Assembly (NCBI GenBank): GCA_013396995.1 | Contig: VWZP01009941.1 | Span: 430 to 64,429, forward strand | DNA length: 64,000 nucleotides | Direction: 5' to 3' | DNA from: Dicaeum eximium | Lineage: Eukaryota; Chordata; Aves; Passeriformes; Dicaeidae | In this document: piece by piece, positions 46,301 through 61,065 of the stretch | Layout: the number at the start of each line of letters is the position of its first letter | Position numbering within the stretch: the stretch's first letter is position 1 | Position numbers and translations under genes: made by a program | Notes under the pieces: model-generated | What the model saw: the letters and a program-made list of their open reading frames with translations, nothing else | Database searches by the model: none | Told to the model about the DNA's origin: nothing

Positions 46301-49300
46301 TCATTGATTGGATATACTGCATGGGAACATCACACAAAAGAGCCTGTAACGAAAAAAAATCAGTTGCCTGAAGCTTTGAGCTTTCAAATTAGGCTAAAGA
46401 GGTTCCCCTGATAACCAGCAATGTTGAAGCTTTCAGTATTATTTAGCTGCCCTGGTATCAGTAACAGTTTTCAGTTAGAAGAACCCAGAGACCCAATGCA
46501 CTGGTAAGGTAACCCACCTGCCCTCTCAATACTTTGAGATCAAAAAGCCTATCTAAAAATCTCCAGTTTACCAAGCATAACTGGGAGCAAATGCAACTCT
46601 CCCTTCTTCAACACTATCTCCGTCTGTGCAGCCTATTTTGCATCAAAAGATCCATTTGAAAGTAGAGATCCCTTAGAGCTAAATATTCTAAACTGACAGA
46701 AGAATTTCTAGTGGCACACCAGCCTAGAGCCATATTTTTATGAGGACATCACTTTCTATTTCTAAGCTTCAGTATGCACTCATGCTTCCTCATTGCCAGG
46801 AGCCATGCCACATCAAGTTGCCTCCTCCCAGCTTTTATGTTTTGGGTTTTTTTTGTTTTTTAAATGGAGTCCAGTTTTCTGCCTAGTTTATGGCTATCTC
46901 CTTGACAAATTGTCAGACACCTGTGTCATCGGGACAGAGGTGTCCTGGTGCTGCACAAGCCAGAAAGGACATTGTAAGTGTCATTAAAAAATTCATATGG
47001 GACAACCATTTGTAAGTCTGATAAGTCTTGAAGGTTGGGAGAGCTTTAAAAACACCCCAAAACCCAGACACCATATGCAGTATTTAGTCCTTAAGTATAA
47101 GATAGGAACTTGCAATAGGCAAGAGCTTTAAGATCATGGGGCTGACCCTGAATTGCTTGGCACCTCTCAGTGTTGCAGAGAAGGGAAGCTGTGCTGGACC
47201 CTTGGCACCAGCAGTGCTTTGCAGAGCTGCCCTTGGGTTACAGTCACCTTAGGGCAGGGCTCTGGACTCCTTGGATGGCTTATTCAGCACTGGGCAGGCT
47301 GCTTGCACTTAAATACTCTGCCATCCCTCCAGTGTCTGGCTGGAGCCTGGCGAGTCACACCGCTGGGTTTTGAGAAACAATGATGGGCCTTCCTCAGTTT
47401 CATGTCATGGGAAAACACTGCTTTTACAGTAATGAAGCTGATTTTTTTCCCCAGTGAAAAGGCATCAGGGTTCAGATGCTCCCTCGCACTGTCAGGGAGT
47501 TTAACATTTGCTAAAATATTCTTAAGGACTAGCACAGGATTTCAGTCTTAAAAATTCCACATCCATCAAAGAAGGTAGGAATTTTTATGTTAAAAGAAGA
47601 AAGATGTGCTGTTATAAGTCAGCAACTTAAAATGCCTTTATCTATACAGCCTGCAAGACATCTGCAGAACATTCAGCAATTAAATATGCCCCCAGCTGAA
47701 CAATAATGTTGCTGCTTAGTCTGCATATAAATTAAGAATGAGTTAAGGGTGTGTGTTCAAGATGGGCTCTGTTGTTGTCAATATCCTCTGCTATAAGCTG
47801 CTCTCGAAATCACCCTAGAGTCTGCAAAGGGCACTTGTAAAGGTCCCAGCCATACATCTCTTCCCCTCTCACCCCAATAAAAGAGAGTGCAGATCCTTGA
47901 AAGAGGGGTAAGTAGTAATCTTTCATCATCTTAGATAGCTTAGATTTTCTCCCAGCCTCCCAGAATACGCCGGTTTGGGAGGGAGAGAGGAAGAAGAAGA
48001 AGAAAAGGCGTAATTTATCCAGGAATAAATTTATTCAGGTCCCTGCTTCATGTGAGTACCAAGCAAAGCTCCTGGTGAAGCTCCCCTCCTACTACAGAAC
48101 CAGGGTTTTCCCAGAGGTGCCACCCTACCTGCAGGTTGGTTTTCAGGCTGCTGAACTCTCTGCAGCTTTCCTTGCTTGGCAATTTTGACTGGAGGGCCAA
48201 CAGTCTGTGTTTACTCCCTGTAGCAAATGTCCTGTCCAGCTGTGGTTTGGAGCTCCGAGGTGTGTGTATATCTCTGTGTGTGTGCTGGAGGGGCTGGAAA
48301 AAACCAGCTGGGGAGGCCCTGCTTTTCTTCCACTGCATCATTTCTGAGGGTGACTAGAGGGTGTTGGCACACCTGGCTACTTTACTATGAATATATCTTT
48401 TCTCTAGTGCCTTCTGTGTAAGGATCTCAAAGTATTCTAAAGATATTAAGGTGCTTCTTGAAGCTGCTGTGTTGTTCTAGTGAGGCAGACACCCTGGGAA
48501 GGAGCTCTGGGTGCCCACTCACACATGTGGAGCTCCAACAGCTGCAGTTGCTCAAGGGACAGCAGCCCTTGCTCTGGTCGCTGCCCGTCTCCTCTGCCAG
48601 AGGTTACCCCTTGCAGGAGCAGAGGTAGTGAGACAGACGCCTGTCCCTGTGTCTGTGGCTCCTGTGGGTGCTGGAGTAATGGTGCTCCATTTCCTGGTCC
48701 CCCAGGAAAACACAGGGAGATGGATCAGGGAGGGCACTGGCACATGATGCTTTCTGTGACCCTGCTCAGAGGAGGGACAGGAACACTCACATCTGCAGCA
48801 GCTCATAATTCAGGACCCCAAGGCATTAACCTGTTCTATTACTTACTGTCCTTATGACTGTAGCACCTTTCTGTTTACACTGAATTGCCTTGAAATTAAA
48901 ACAAAAGAGAAAATTTTAAAAAATCACTTAGCTTTTGCCCATTGGGCCTTATTGTCCTGCAGAGCAACAGAAGCCACATCTGTATCTGAAAAAGAGAAGC
49001 ACTGGCTTTCTCGTTGCTCCTGGTAGCAGCTTTGTGTGGGTAATTTGGAGAGCACAAGAAAACATACAGCTACATGGCATAGCACCTTGCATGTTAGCTG
49101 AGCCCAGGCACATGTGGGTTTACAGTAAAAAATCCAGTTGGAGGTCTTTCTTCTGGCCAGAGTTTTCCATGTCACCTCTCAGCAGAAGAGAGCTGCTTAT
49201 TCTGTACCTGGGTTCTAATTTTAACAATACCTTTCTATATAAGCACTACAGAATATCTGTTTTCTTTTAACATTCTTGTAACAACAAACAGGTGATACAT

Positions 49301-52300
49301 CCCTTTCCTTGTGAGATTTTTTTCTTCTTCTTCTTTTTCATTCCTTTTTTGGGCTATTTGAAAAGAAACCCTGAATTTTGCCTGGTACAAACATCACATG
49401 ACTTGTTAGAGGTGATATAATGGGGTAAAGAGACTTAAAGTGTGCAGGGAAACTAACATGTCTTGATAACCATATAATCTTCTGGGAGAAAGGTACAGAA
49501 ATGTCCAGAAGCAGTAAATATGGTAAGGTTTGCATAGGGCATCTCCAGACCATTAGCTAGGGACCCATAATGGAAGATTGCCATCTTTAAAGGCATTTTT
49601 GTTTCTACAATTTTTATGACAGTTTTATGGCAATTCTGTAACCACTGTACTTCACTGCTTCACAGTGATTCCTTTTTATCTCTTGAGATTTTTCCAAGAT
49701 GTTAGGATGTAATATATGGAGAAAAGAGCAATCATTGCATAGCAAGCTACACATAAAAGAGTCATATAATCAATTGTTCTGATGTCATAAAAGTCACAGT
49801 CCACTGATCTGATGTCACTGTGATGGATTGGGAGTTTTAATGCTTCATTTATGGTGCTTAAAAAAATGTGGGAAGGGGTGGTTATGTCAAAACACATGCC
49901 ATTCTTAATGTGGCATTAACAGAGCTAAATGGGATGCAGTGATATTTATTTATTTGACCGCAAAAGTGTGAGCCAAGATCAGTGTTAACAGCATAAATGT
50001 GACTACTTCTGTGTGCTTTCAGAAACCAGTGGGCAAGAGCCAGGAGCAATGAATATTTACTCCAGCTGAGGATGTCCTCCAATGCTTTAATTAATAATAA
50101 GGGAAGTAAGGGCTCAACCATGACTTTGCCCCAGGTCAGGGGCACATGGCTGTGGTATCCAAAGAGCAGCCTGGGAGGCTGTGGCTAGTGGTGTTGCAGT
50201 CTGCTGCTGCTTCCCACATGCTTTGGCAAGGGAAATATCCCCAGCTTGCCCTTCCCTTGCCTACAGTAACCAGCAGGTGGGGAGAGGAAGAGGAGTGGGG
50301 GCTGGAACAAAGGTCTGCAAGTGTTGTCATGGACAGAACTGAAGGGACACAGCAGTCACACAGAGGTGGCTCTGCTCCCTCCACTGTGGCCCACAGTTAG
50401 AGAAAGTTGCTTGAAGGGGAATGTGGCATAGACCTCACTTTTTAGGCGAGACAGTGCAAGATGGGTCATGCGGGGCCATAAGATTCAAGACATCCATAGG
50501 TCACATACTCCTAGGATTTAGGATTGGAAAACTGTCCTGCTTCAGTGTTTGCACTCCTGAGGCAATAGGTTGCTCAGTGGGGCATGGACTGGTACCATTT
50601 TTGTGGTCACTGTGGTGAGGAGAGGGAGTATATTACTTTTATGATGGAGGAGCTTGAGGCTGGCATTTCCCACCCTGGCAGTCAGCCACAGCCCTCTACT
50701 AAAACACATCAGGTGGCTGTTTCTGCTCAAACTTTTATTGGGGTGGTCTTGAAAGTGTCACTGACAGGCTTCAGGGTCTGTGTGTGCTGGGGACACGGAC
50801 AGGTCATGAGTCCCTGAAACTGCCCTGGACTCACAGGACTTGGTTTAATTTTGACTCCTGTTAAGAAGCTTCTATTTGCAGCCGAGAGGACTGCAAAAAT
50901 GAAAGTCACTCCTTATCAAAAACCACAGCTGTGAAATCACTATATACGTGTGTTATGCATAAGAGCACTACTACCTCAGTTTGTGATGGGCACGTGAGCT
51001 TTTGCACCTGGCCAGGTGTACATCTGGAAAAAAATAAGTCAATCCCATGTAACATTCTTGCTCATCCTGGCTGCAGTTAAAGATTTTGTTGCATTGCCAG
51101 ACAGAGAAATTATCACTCTTCTGCCAGTGCTGTTCTTAGCTCCTGTCTCCCTACCCCCAACCACCCTTCCTCCAGTCTCCTCTCTGCTTTCACTCCTTGG
51201 CCCATAAAGTCCTTCCAGCCTAAGAGTGTCCCTCCTGGCTCAGCACAGCTGGAAACAGTGACTTTAGAAGAATTTCAAGCACGGTCTCCAGGGCATATCA
51301 GCCCATCCCTGCAGAGAACTTGTGGGCTTACAGGCAGATAACACTGGGCTTCCCTCTGCAGTGGGATGGTGCCCATTTAGTGCCCAGTGATGGCCAGAAA
51401 GGGAACACAAGGGCTCACTTGCAGAGACAGATCCTCTGACTTCACTTGGGAACCTATTGTGGGTTTGCTGGACAAAAGTGAAACACTTTATATTTGTGTT
51501 CTTCTGCTTCTGAGGTTTGGGAGCAGGACTTTCACTGCCACCAGGAACCCCCAACAGAACCACTGCCCTGTGCTGGTCTTCATCTTCCCCCTTGTCCAGT
51601 TTATTTTCTCCTCCTCAAACACAAAGTTGGAAAAGAAGCCAAAGGATCCATTGCAGATATCTGTACTAGTGTGTATTTTTTCCACCATCATTTTTGAAGT
51701 ATCATACATCCCCTTCCTTCATGTTGAAAGCAGAGTAAGAGAACTCCAATTTCATGCCCTCGGGCCTGAATGAAAGAATAAAAACAACACAACATTTGCA
51801 TCTGTTTAGCAAGCTCTGTTCTAGAAGTCTCCATGCAGGAAAAAAAAAATGGGGGCGGGGGGAAAGCCTCATCATTTCAGGTGACATGGAGCTGTTCAGA
51901 GAGTACTGAGGAAAGGAAAGGCACAGAAGAAAATTATTGTCATAAATGACCTAAGAATTCATGGCCTTATGATTGCAAACACAAAGTCTAAAAAGGTTAC
52001 ATTCTCTTGCTTCTCTGCCTACCCCTGATATCAATGAACATCAGCTAAAGGTGGCTGAAGAACCAATTTCATGCATCTACTGTAGAAGGAAATGAACTGA
52101 GCCAAGGGCAAAAATAAAATTATACAAATGTTATTATAGACTAGCCTGCTTCTGTCCTAGTTTAATTCAAATTTCAGTGCTGCAGGCTTTGCTGCTGGCA
52201 GTAGCCTTCCTGAATAAATCAACATTTGCTTACATCTAAATTATTAGAGAAACATGTGACTTTGTTTATTGTATAAATTATACGCAAGGTTAAAGCATTA

Positions 52301-52691
52301 ACTGTTCAACGAGCTTTGTGCAGCCACACAATGACTCCCATCCCCCCCAAACCCTTCTCCCCCAACACTCTTTTGAGGACAAGGCATCCAGGGTGGGCTC
52401 AGTGGGGGCTGCCTGGCAGGAGTGCAGCTAAAGGCATCATTCGAGGGCCTTTCATTCATTGTGCTGCCCCGGGGGAAATCACTCACTGCCATGCAGAGCA
52501 GGCAGAGGATGTAAAGCACCTTGTGCTGGCTGGGTTCAGCTCTCCAGACCTACTTTGCAGCAGTGTTTATGGGTGTAGGAGGGGATGGGGATGGAGATGT
52601 TCAGTACCTGGGCACGTTTACAGGCAGAAGGAAGGAATCTGCAGCTCCCAGCACTGCTGTGGTGGGTGCTGGGGTCCCCATCTGCCACAGC

Positions 52692-52760
52692 CTGGCTCCA
52701 CAGCAGCTTCCTGCCTGGAACCACAGCAACCCAGGGTCTGGGACCACAGCAGCTCTGGGG
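52692..52760. repeat. Three-copy 23-bp tandem repeat
   Basis: Three head-to-tail units starting CTGGCTCCACAGCAGC, CTGGAACCACAGCAAC and CTGGGACCACAGCAGC, each 23 bases. The first 16 bases are nearly identical and the last 7 diverged. Because 23 is not a multiple of three, the repeat cannot encode a repeated peptide, which argues against the overlapping 233-codon open frame being a real coding sequence. A small minisatellite seed. Confidence 0.8.
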
Positions 52761-55700
52761 CTCCAGTGAGCTTGTGTGCCACAATTCTCAGACTCCCTGT
52801 GGGTTTTCCAAGCTTCATGGTGATAGCTGCTGAAGTTCATCTGGGAAGGTGCTCACTAGGAAAACCAGGCAGCTCTGCTGCCTTCACGGTGCATGTCCCA
52901 GCCCTGAAGGAGTCAGGGGCTGCTGGGGCAGCCAGAGCCCCATCCCCTGGCTGCCAGCTCTGGGTCTGTGTAGTGACAACTGGTGTGGCCCCTCCCTGCT
53001 GGACTCCCTTTCCATAGCTGCTTTCCTTACTGCTCTTCATGAAATAGAAGCACTTTGTTTCCCTGGGAATAGAGTCCTGTTGCACAGGAAGGCTGTGCTG
53101 CAGCAGTCCTGAGCACTGCAGCAGTGTAACTTTTAACTGCACTGGGAATAATCTGGGATTATTGCTGCAAAGTACTGAAGGATCCTCTTTTTAAAACAAA
53201 GCAAACAAAAACCCCAAAGGAGCTCTTCTCCCCCAGAGCCAGTAATGTCTCACAGGCCAGTTGGTATGGTGCTTTTTGTCACAAGTATATCACCACACAG
53301 CAGCTGTGTAAATCTTTTCCACAGAGGTATCAGATGCCACTAGCTCGGGGTCTAGGATATGGAATTCAAATATATGTCTCCTGGGTTCCTGCCCTGAAAT
53401 ACTATCAGGAGGTTTCTGTGGCCATACTGAACTGAATATTTTGTTTACATTTCATTTACACTTACAAATTAATATATGCTCTCAATGCTGTAAAAGGGCC
53501 ATTGAACAGAGCTGTAGTTTTATATTCACCAAACACGATGTAATTTCCCTATCAATAAAATTGTTGTTTGTTTTTCTCTGCACTCGCTTATTATGGAAAT
53601 TTCACAGTTTCTCAGTTACAGTGGTGTCTAGTGAAATGAGCAGGCCATTTATGTGGAACTTTTTCAAGTGTCCTTACTCTTTTCTATTTATGCTAATGTT
53701 ATTTCATGCTAATAGCAGACTATATTTTGCTTTGATACTATTAAAACCTGGCTGGCTTGAGTAAAAGGAACATTTTTGTAATGTTTTCTGGAAATGATCT
53801 AACACAGTAAAATCATCTCCATTACAAGTGTGGTTTTAGAGGAGACTCTGTTTCCCTGCCCTTCAATCCAAAAAGTGAGAAATCCTTTAGACATAAATTA
53901 ATTTCACTGGCTCCTTTTCCTATTTTTGTTCTTTGTAAATGATAACTTACTGTGTAATTTAGCTATGCTGCAAGGAGTTCTTCTTCCAAGAGGGATTCGG
54001 GAAGCATATATTGTTTATCTCAGCCTGTGAACATGAGGTTTACAAATCCCATTACCAAATAATGGGATTGGAATTCCTATTTCAATTTTTATGCATCCTT
54101 TTGCAAAAATGTGACCTCCTTCTCCATCCTGAATAGCTGAGATCTTCCTTCTCCATTAGACAGGGCTGGGCATCATTATAACCTGTCCTGGCTTCCTTCC
54201 TGGGTATTGCCACAAAAATCAGTGGGATCTTTAAACATGAGAAATTCACTTTCAGCCTGGAATGGGATGTAAAGAGAACTCCAGCTCCTTTGCCTGAAAT
54301 TTATATCAGACCTGTGAGAGGAGACTCACTGAATGAGAAAATTCAAGGCAGAAACTGTAATCAATATTTAGGCATTTCTAATGATGGAGTTACTCTGTCT
54401 TCTGTAGTGGTTCTGTTCGTGCCTGCCTACAGAGCCTCGTACCCCAGTGGCACCAAAAGAGTGCTGAGGAAAATGAGTTCAGCTTCCCCACATGCACCCC
54501 ACCAGGGAAAGGTTCCCATGAATCCCATGGCAATTTTGGGGGAGATGTCAAAATGCAGGCTAACTCTTCCTTGGCCTTATGCTGCTGCCTCCCAGCTCGA
54601 GCTCTTACGTCAGGGATAAAAATCTGGCGCAGCAACATCTTCCCTCGGTCGGAAAATTTGCCTCATCTGACTGACAAGCCTGGGCACCGAGGTCAGCTGG
54701 GAGGCCTGGCTGAACAGAAGGCTGTAATGAAGACATTTTCTCTCTCCTGGCTGACCTCCTACAGCTGACAGATTTGAATATCCTCTTCTCCAGCTGACAG
54801 AATGAAATGCAGGCTAGCAGAGATCAAAAGCACTTACCATTTATCTACCTAGTTATTCATAAAGTCCCCCATCACCATGGTGTCTGAAAGCCTCCAGTGA
54901 ACTGGGGAGAGTTCCCTGGGGCTAAGAGCCTCCAGTGCTTCCTCTCAGCAATCAAAATTGCTTCCTGAGGGTTGGTTTGTTTTTTTCCCTTCTTTCTCCT
55001 GCTCATAATTTTTATCCATTACTGCAGATCATCATGGGGATTAAAAGGAAGATTGAATCAACTGGGCAAAGGCTTTGACTGAATTTGCATACACTCTCAT
55101 CCAGCTCCAGTGCTCTAGCTTCTGATCAAAAGATTTATTGTAACAGTAAAAAAGTGGCTGAAGAGAGGAATTAAAAGTACCCAGCCACTAAGTCCTATCT
55201 GAGAGGAAACTAACAGAGACAAGACTACCATTTTAAGACCAAGACTAAGTGTATTTTACACTCTGAAAAGACAAGTAAATGCATGGCTGAAATATTTTTA
55301 CAAAAAGATACAGAATTTTCTGGTGGGAGTTTTCTTCTTGCAATTTCCACGGTACTTTGACTGTTGGTCATGCAAAGCAAATAGCACAATGCTGTTAAAG
55401 AGAAAAAAAGGGCAAATATGAAAACAAAAAAGATATTTCTTTGAAAACTTTTCTATAATTTTACACTAATCTCATGATTTCTCAAAATCTAGTTTGTGAT
55501 TACTGAAATTTACCTCTGACTGTTACTAAAATTCCATGGCACAGATTTTTCCAAGCAAAGACTCCAGCTTTACATAAAAGCAAATATATCTTTGGTATCT
55601 GATATCAAAAGCCAAACTACAAGCAGGTTTGGCTATTGACTTTCATCTGTAGCCTGTTTTTATTTCTATAGCCTCCCCATCTAAACTAAAAACTAACCCC

Positions 55701-56593
55701 AGGACTGCAAACATATCTGGTTGTCAGATAGGACAAACTGATAAACAGCCTCCTCTGCCTTGACATTGGTGTTACCCATTTCTTTTAGGACTCAAAGCAA
55801 GTTTTCTAATTGATCTTTGCTCTGCTTCTGCTTTTTACATCACTCTTGCACTTTCCCATTGCTGTTATGAGACCAAATCCTTCATTTTTTGAGAGGTCCT
55901 GGGATGCTTCAGTGACAAATATCCTGGAGTTTCTATTAACAAATAATGAAAAAATTTAGTCATGGGATGCCAATGTTTTCTTCTTCTGATTCATATTAAA
56001 CAATCAGTGATTTATTAAGAGCTTGTTAATTAGTAATGTGGCAAACTTGATGATTAAAAAGAAACCCAAAGCAACAGAGAGGAGAACCTCTACTGGATTA
56101 TCTTAAGAAAAATGCAATCAGTCTATAAAAGCAAGCTAAAAATAAAATTAATGCCTTCTTCATTGACCTCAGGCAGTTGCAATTGGATAAAACACTCTTC
56201 AGTTTGTTCCCAGCAGTTTTGTGCAGTGTTGCTCTATGATAGGACTGGCAAGTGTATTCTGCTTGGAGGAAGATTCATCTTGGCTGAGTGTGTGGGAATT
56301 TTGAGTTCAAGTGAAGCCTTAGAAGAATCATATTTCAGGTGCCTACAAGTTTATAAACACAGGTTCATAGAGAAGTGGTTGCTTCCAGAGAAGTACCTAC
56401 TTACCCCTTTATTTAAGCATCTGAATGGCACAAACAATGGTATAGGTCACTAATGTGACATGGTAGAAAAACCTGGTTTAAAATAAATCTGTCCTTTATT
56501 GCCCAGGTGACAGACATCCCTTTATTTTGTAATCTGGCTCTGTTGGAAATTGCAGTAGCAGAGCTCCATTTTGGTGAACCTGTTTGTGTGGGG

Positions 56594-56625
56594 TTTTTTT
56601 TGTTTGTTTGTTTGTTTGTTTTTTT
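56594..56625. repeat. (TTTG)n microsatellite
   Basis: Four to five TTTG units flanked by T runs. It is followed immediately by ACAGG, so the plus strand resembles a splice acceptor, but there is no supported exon next to it. Confidence 0.85.
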
Positions 56626-56710
56626 ACAGGATTTGCTTTGTCATTCAAATATATTAAACTATTTAAAGTTTATTTAAGACTTTACCAGAACAACTGCTGT
56701 AAATACATAG

Positions 56711-56799
56711 TAGTATAAAAGTGTCCTACAGTATTAGTAGTATTAGTATATTACAGTAATCTACCATATTACCACACTGTAGTATAAAACTGTACTACA
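56711..56799. repeat. Direct repeat plus hairpin in TA-rich DNA
   Basis: TAGTATAAAAGTGTCCTACA (56711-56730) recurs as TAGTATAAAACTGTACTACA (56780-56799) with two changes. The second copy, extended left by TG, forms a stem of TGTAGTA (56778-56784) and TACTACA (56793-56799) with an 8-base loop. Between them are short GTATTA repeats. The origin is unclear; slippage in TA-rich sequence is the plain explanation. Confidence 0.65.
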
Positions 56800-59700
56800 T
56801 CTCTCAAGGAAATAAATCTGATATCTGAGGAAGTATCCTTTGCTGGTTCATATGATAGTCTTTAGTCACATAGCTATTAGTTCACAGAATCCAGTATTTC
56901 ATAGTGGGGCTTCCAGTATTTGCTATTGCTAATTAAACAAATTCTGCCATATGTGTAAAAGTTATTGGAATGTATTCTGAGCAGTAAGGTCTCTTGCTCA
57001 CATGGGATGTATAAATCAGGCACAGGGCAGTGCAAAAGGTATTAAGTTCCAGTGTCCTGTGTGTATAAACAGTCTGGATTTTTTTGGTTAGGAGCATAAA
57101 GTTCTATCACCTGAGAAACCTGGACTGTGGTGTTAACCTCACCTAGCTCAGAGTTTAGGAGCATCACAGAGGTGTGACTTTCAGCCTTGGAGGGATAATG
57201 TATCATACTTGAGCACCTTGTTCACAGCAGTGCTGCAGTCCTGAAATAGGCTATCATCACTTCTGCTGCAAGGTAGCAGTGTCACCTAATACTGTGAGGT
57301 GAGGGGATGAGGGTGTGGAAGGACAGAATTTAATGAGGAGCAATACTGTACTGCAGTGCTTTAAATGCCTCAGGCTTAGTGTCCTAGCAAGCTCTGGATA
57401 AGTGAGGAAAGGCACAAATATCTTGGACTTCCACATTAAAAAAGTAAAAAAAAAGCAAAAAAAGAGTGTATTTAGCTTACAATTATGCAGGAATCATTCA
57501 GGGAGCTTTACTTTTTCGGGGAGTGTCTGCAGTGATGGTTTCAATGCTATGCAATTACACACAGGCAGACCTAAAGCAGGCTTTTGCTTCAGCTGGCACA
57601 CAAATCTAAACCCTGCCCTGCCCAGGATGGATGAGACCAAGTGACAGTGCCATGAGACCCGTGCCATGAAGTTTCCAGTTCTCTTCTCTCCTCTGTCCAA
57701 CCTCCTCTCTCATTCCCAGCTATAGGGAGCCCAAAGGATAAGGATTTTTGGGTTGTCCCTCCCCACTTGCTGAGTCCTTCATACAAGGTCAGTTCCAGCT
57801 GTTGAAAGGACCAGCTTCCATTCTGACAACTGTTAGAAAAGGAGTCCCATGACCCAATTGGAACAGGATTTTAGGCAGTGAACTCTAAGCATATGTTAAT
57901 TGTGTCTTACAAGAAATTAAATACCTCAGACCCTGAAACAGACAAAACTGAAGATACACCCATTTTCCCACAGTTTCATGTCACGTTGCATCTGTGTTTT
58001 GGCCTCTGTTATGTGATTCTCTATCTTTTGTCAAGCACTCTGTACTGTCTTTTGACAGAATCTTTTGTAGTGACCAGACACTCAGAAGTTAACCAGTAGC
58101 AAATGGCATGGCCCCACCCAAAGAAATTCTAGGTAATTTTTGTGCCTTAAGATGTGCACTTTGAAGCAATCCATGTCTGTGTTAAGAAATTGGTTCAGCA
58201 TGGACAGAGAAGTGTGGTACCTGATGTGTCAGTACTGCAAGCTCAGCCATGATGCTGCAGTAACACAAACATGGCTTTTGGGCAAGTGACTTCCAGTGGG
58301 GAACATTGTCTGGCCACTGATGACTGTCATTTCATGGGGGATTCAGGTGATCAGTCAGCTGGCAAAAATGACAAAATCTGAATGCCAAACATTATGACTA
58401 TGAGAGCAAATGGTTGCATGGCTTTTAAGGCTGTCTGCATTGTGGGCTTGGTGTCCCTTTTCCACAGCCACAAAACTAAAACCAACAGAAGCGAATGCCA
58501 AATCTAGACATCTCCATTCTTCTTGTAGCTACAGAGTTTCTGAGATGTCCACAGGAAGAATACATGTGCAAGAATAGTCTTGTACCTGCTGCTGGTGCTG
58601 CAGAGTGAAGCTCTAGGGGTGTGTTCTTTGTGCACTCGTCCACCCTGGATGAAGGTGTTCCTGTCCTAATTGCTGGAAGTTATTACTCCTGCCAGAAGAC
58701 ATGATTCAGTGAGAGCTCCTGAGCAAGGCAGCTGGGTGAGGTTACACAGATGAGGAAGGTAATTTTTCTAACTGTCTGGCTTGAAGCAGATAAGGAAGGG
58801 CTTGTGTGCCCCTTTCTTGGCAGAGCTGAGGTGACAACGCTTTCTGGTAGGGATATGGTAACCCCCAATTAGGAATGATAGTCTTTGACAGGCACAGCTG
58901 TTGGTAGAATCCATGTATGGATTCTAGCATGAAAACTTCAAGTGTCACTTGAAAATTAGCTAGACAATGGCAAACAATATTCACAGATGGGGAAAATCTG
59001 GCACCAGAGGCATCATAGGGTTTGGCACACGGTACTCAGGCAGCCACAGGGTTGCAGGACTCCTGGCTCACATCTTCCTCCTCCAATCTCTCCCCACTTG
59101 TGCCTTCCAGCATCCCCCCATGGCAGGGTCAGATGGAGGGGTGATCCAAGGGATGCCCTCTCCGTGATGTCATCCAGTTTGGTCTGTCCAGAAGCAGAGC
59201 TGCACAGCTCTGATGCTGAAGAAGGCACACACACAGCCTGCAGTTCTGGCTGCCTGCAAAAGCAAGTGCTGGCCTTCAGCCCTGGCAGCTGGATTGCAGA
59301 AGTGCAAAGCGAAAGGAACAAAAGTGCTGCTTCCTTTCTCTCCTCTTTGTCTATGCACTCAGTTAGCTAAGATGGTTCAGGATGCTGTCTGTTCTGTGGG
59401 CAGTCTGTCATCCTCAAGCTGCTGTAACCTTGATTAAATCCAAGTACTTTAATTAGAAGAGAGCTGTAGCTCTGCATGGTTGTCCCTCACTCTGCAAGCA
59501 GCGGTAGGGCAGTACAATTACACATAGTGACAGATGGAGAGCTCTAACGTAGGTGTTAAACCCATGTGCAGCTCACAGCCCAACAGGGCTGGCTCAGCCC
59601 CATGCCTCTGCAGGGCAATGAGCTGGAGACTTGGAGGTTGACAGAATGCATGTGTCTTTCCTAGTAGGACTTAAAAATTGAAAGCACGACACCTTTCATC

Positions 59701-61065
59701 TGCGTAGAAAGATGGGTAAAGCTTAGCAGCAACTTTTCCATTCCCTTCTGGCCATTCTTCCCAGAGATGAGTCCTGGTTTTGTCATATTTTGTGAAATCA
59801 TGCAAAAGAGATTTTGGTAAGACCCTGCTTTGGGTAGGTAAACAAAACAAAATGGAAGTTGGTTTTAGCATTGAATTTTTCTTCTGATTGTATTAAAATC
59901 TCTTATAAGTGGAAGAGTTGATCTTCAGCTCTCCTCTTTTATAGTGTCTTCATTCTGAGTGGATCTCCTTCACCCTTAGGAAGTCTGAGATCCATGAACT
60001 TGAAAAGGACAGAAAGAGGGAGGGAGAGAAAAAATAAGATCAGAGATATTTTTTTAATCTCTTGATCAGCATCTTTCGAAGAGAAGCACATGCAGGAGTT
60101 TCCACTGCATTGGCTGCAGTTAATGAGGCTGCAAGGGACTCTTTCTCAGCAGGTGACAAGTCCTCTTTTGAGTGCTCAGGGTAACATCACATAGTATTTC
60201 CAGATTTAGCTACCTCTTTTGGAAGCTGGGCTTGGCAACGCTCCAGGATGGCAGCAATGGCACATAGTCCAGTGACTTTCTTCTCATCGATTAAAGGGCT
60301 AATGAAGTAATTCTCCCTGTAGCTGAACAACCTGGGTTTTTCTCTAGGATCTTTTGCATCCCCACAAGGAAAATGGGGAGAAGGGTGAGAGCTTTCGGCC
60401 TCAGAATAGTACAAAGAGTCTTACTGGTGCAAGTACAGCCGTGGAAAACAGAGGGTTTCTTGTTTAGCATGCCCATGTCTCATGCACAGCCAGGGAAGTG
60501 CTGAGGAAGCAGTCACACTTGGGAGAAAGGGAGGAAAGGGCATTGTTTATTCAGTAGGGAAATTATAGACACATGGACAAACATTGCTCCTGCTCCTCAA
60601 AAGTGCACCACTGCTCAAAAGGCAACATCTGAGGTCATCTATTAATAGGATTTATGCTACTGAGCAAGCTATTTGGAGAATACAATAGAAATTAGTTACA
60701 GAGCACCTTTGCTTCCTGATACTTTTGCAATCCAAACAACAAAGTCAAGATTGCTATCTGTATTTCTTTGAACACATAAACTTCCATCTCAAATTTGGCC
60801 AAGGGTAAGTAAATGCCATCCAACTGCACTTTTTTCCTCTCAGTCTGCTTAAAAATCAGCACTAAAAATCCCTCCTTGACTTTAATAAGGGTAGAAGGGA
60901 AGGGGTAGAGGAAGAAGGAAGCAGCTTTCCAGCTACTTCAGCCAAACCACTGGCTGCTGCTCAGGGCTGTGAGGTATAGGCACAGTAGGAAAAGCCATGG
61001 TGATACAGTTCCTGGGATGCAACTCTATCTCATCTCAGGAATTGCCTATGTTGGCTGGAATGCTG

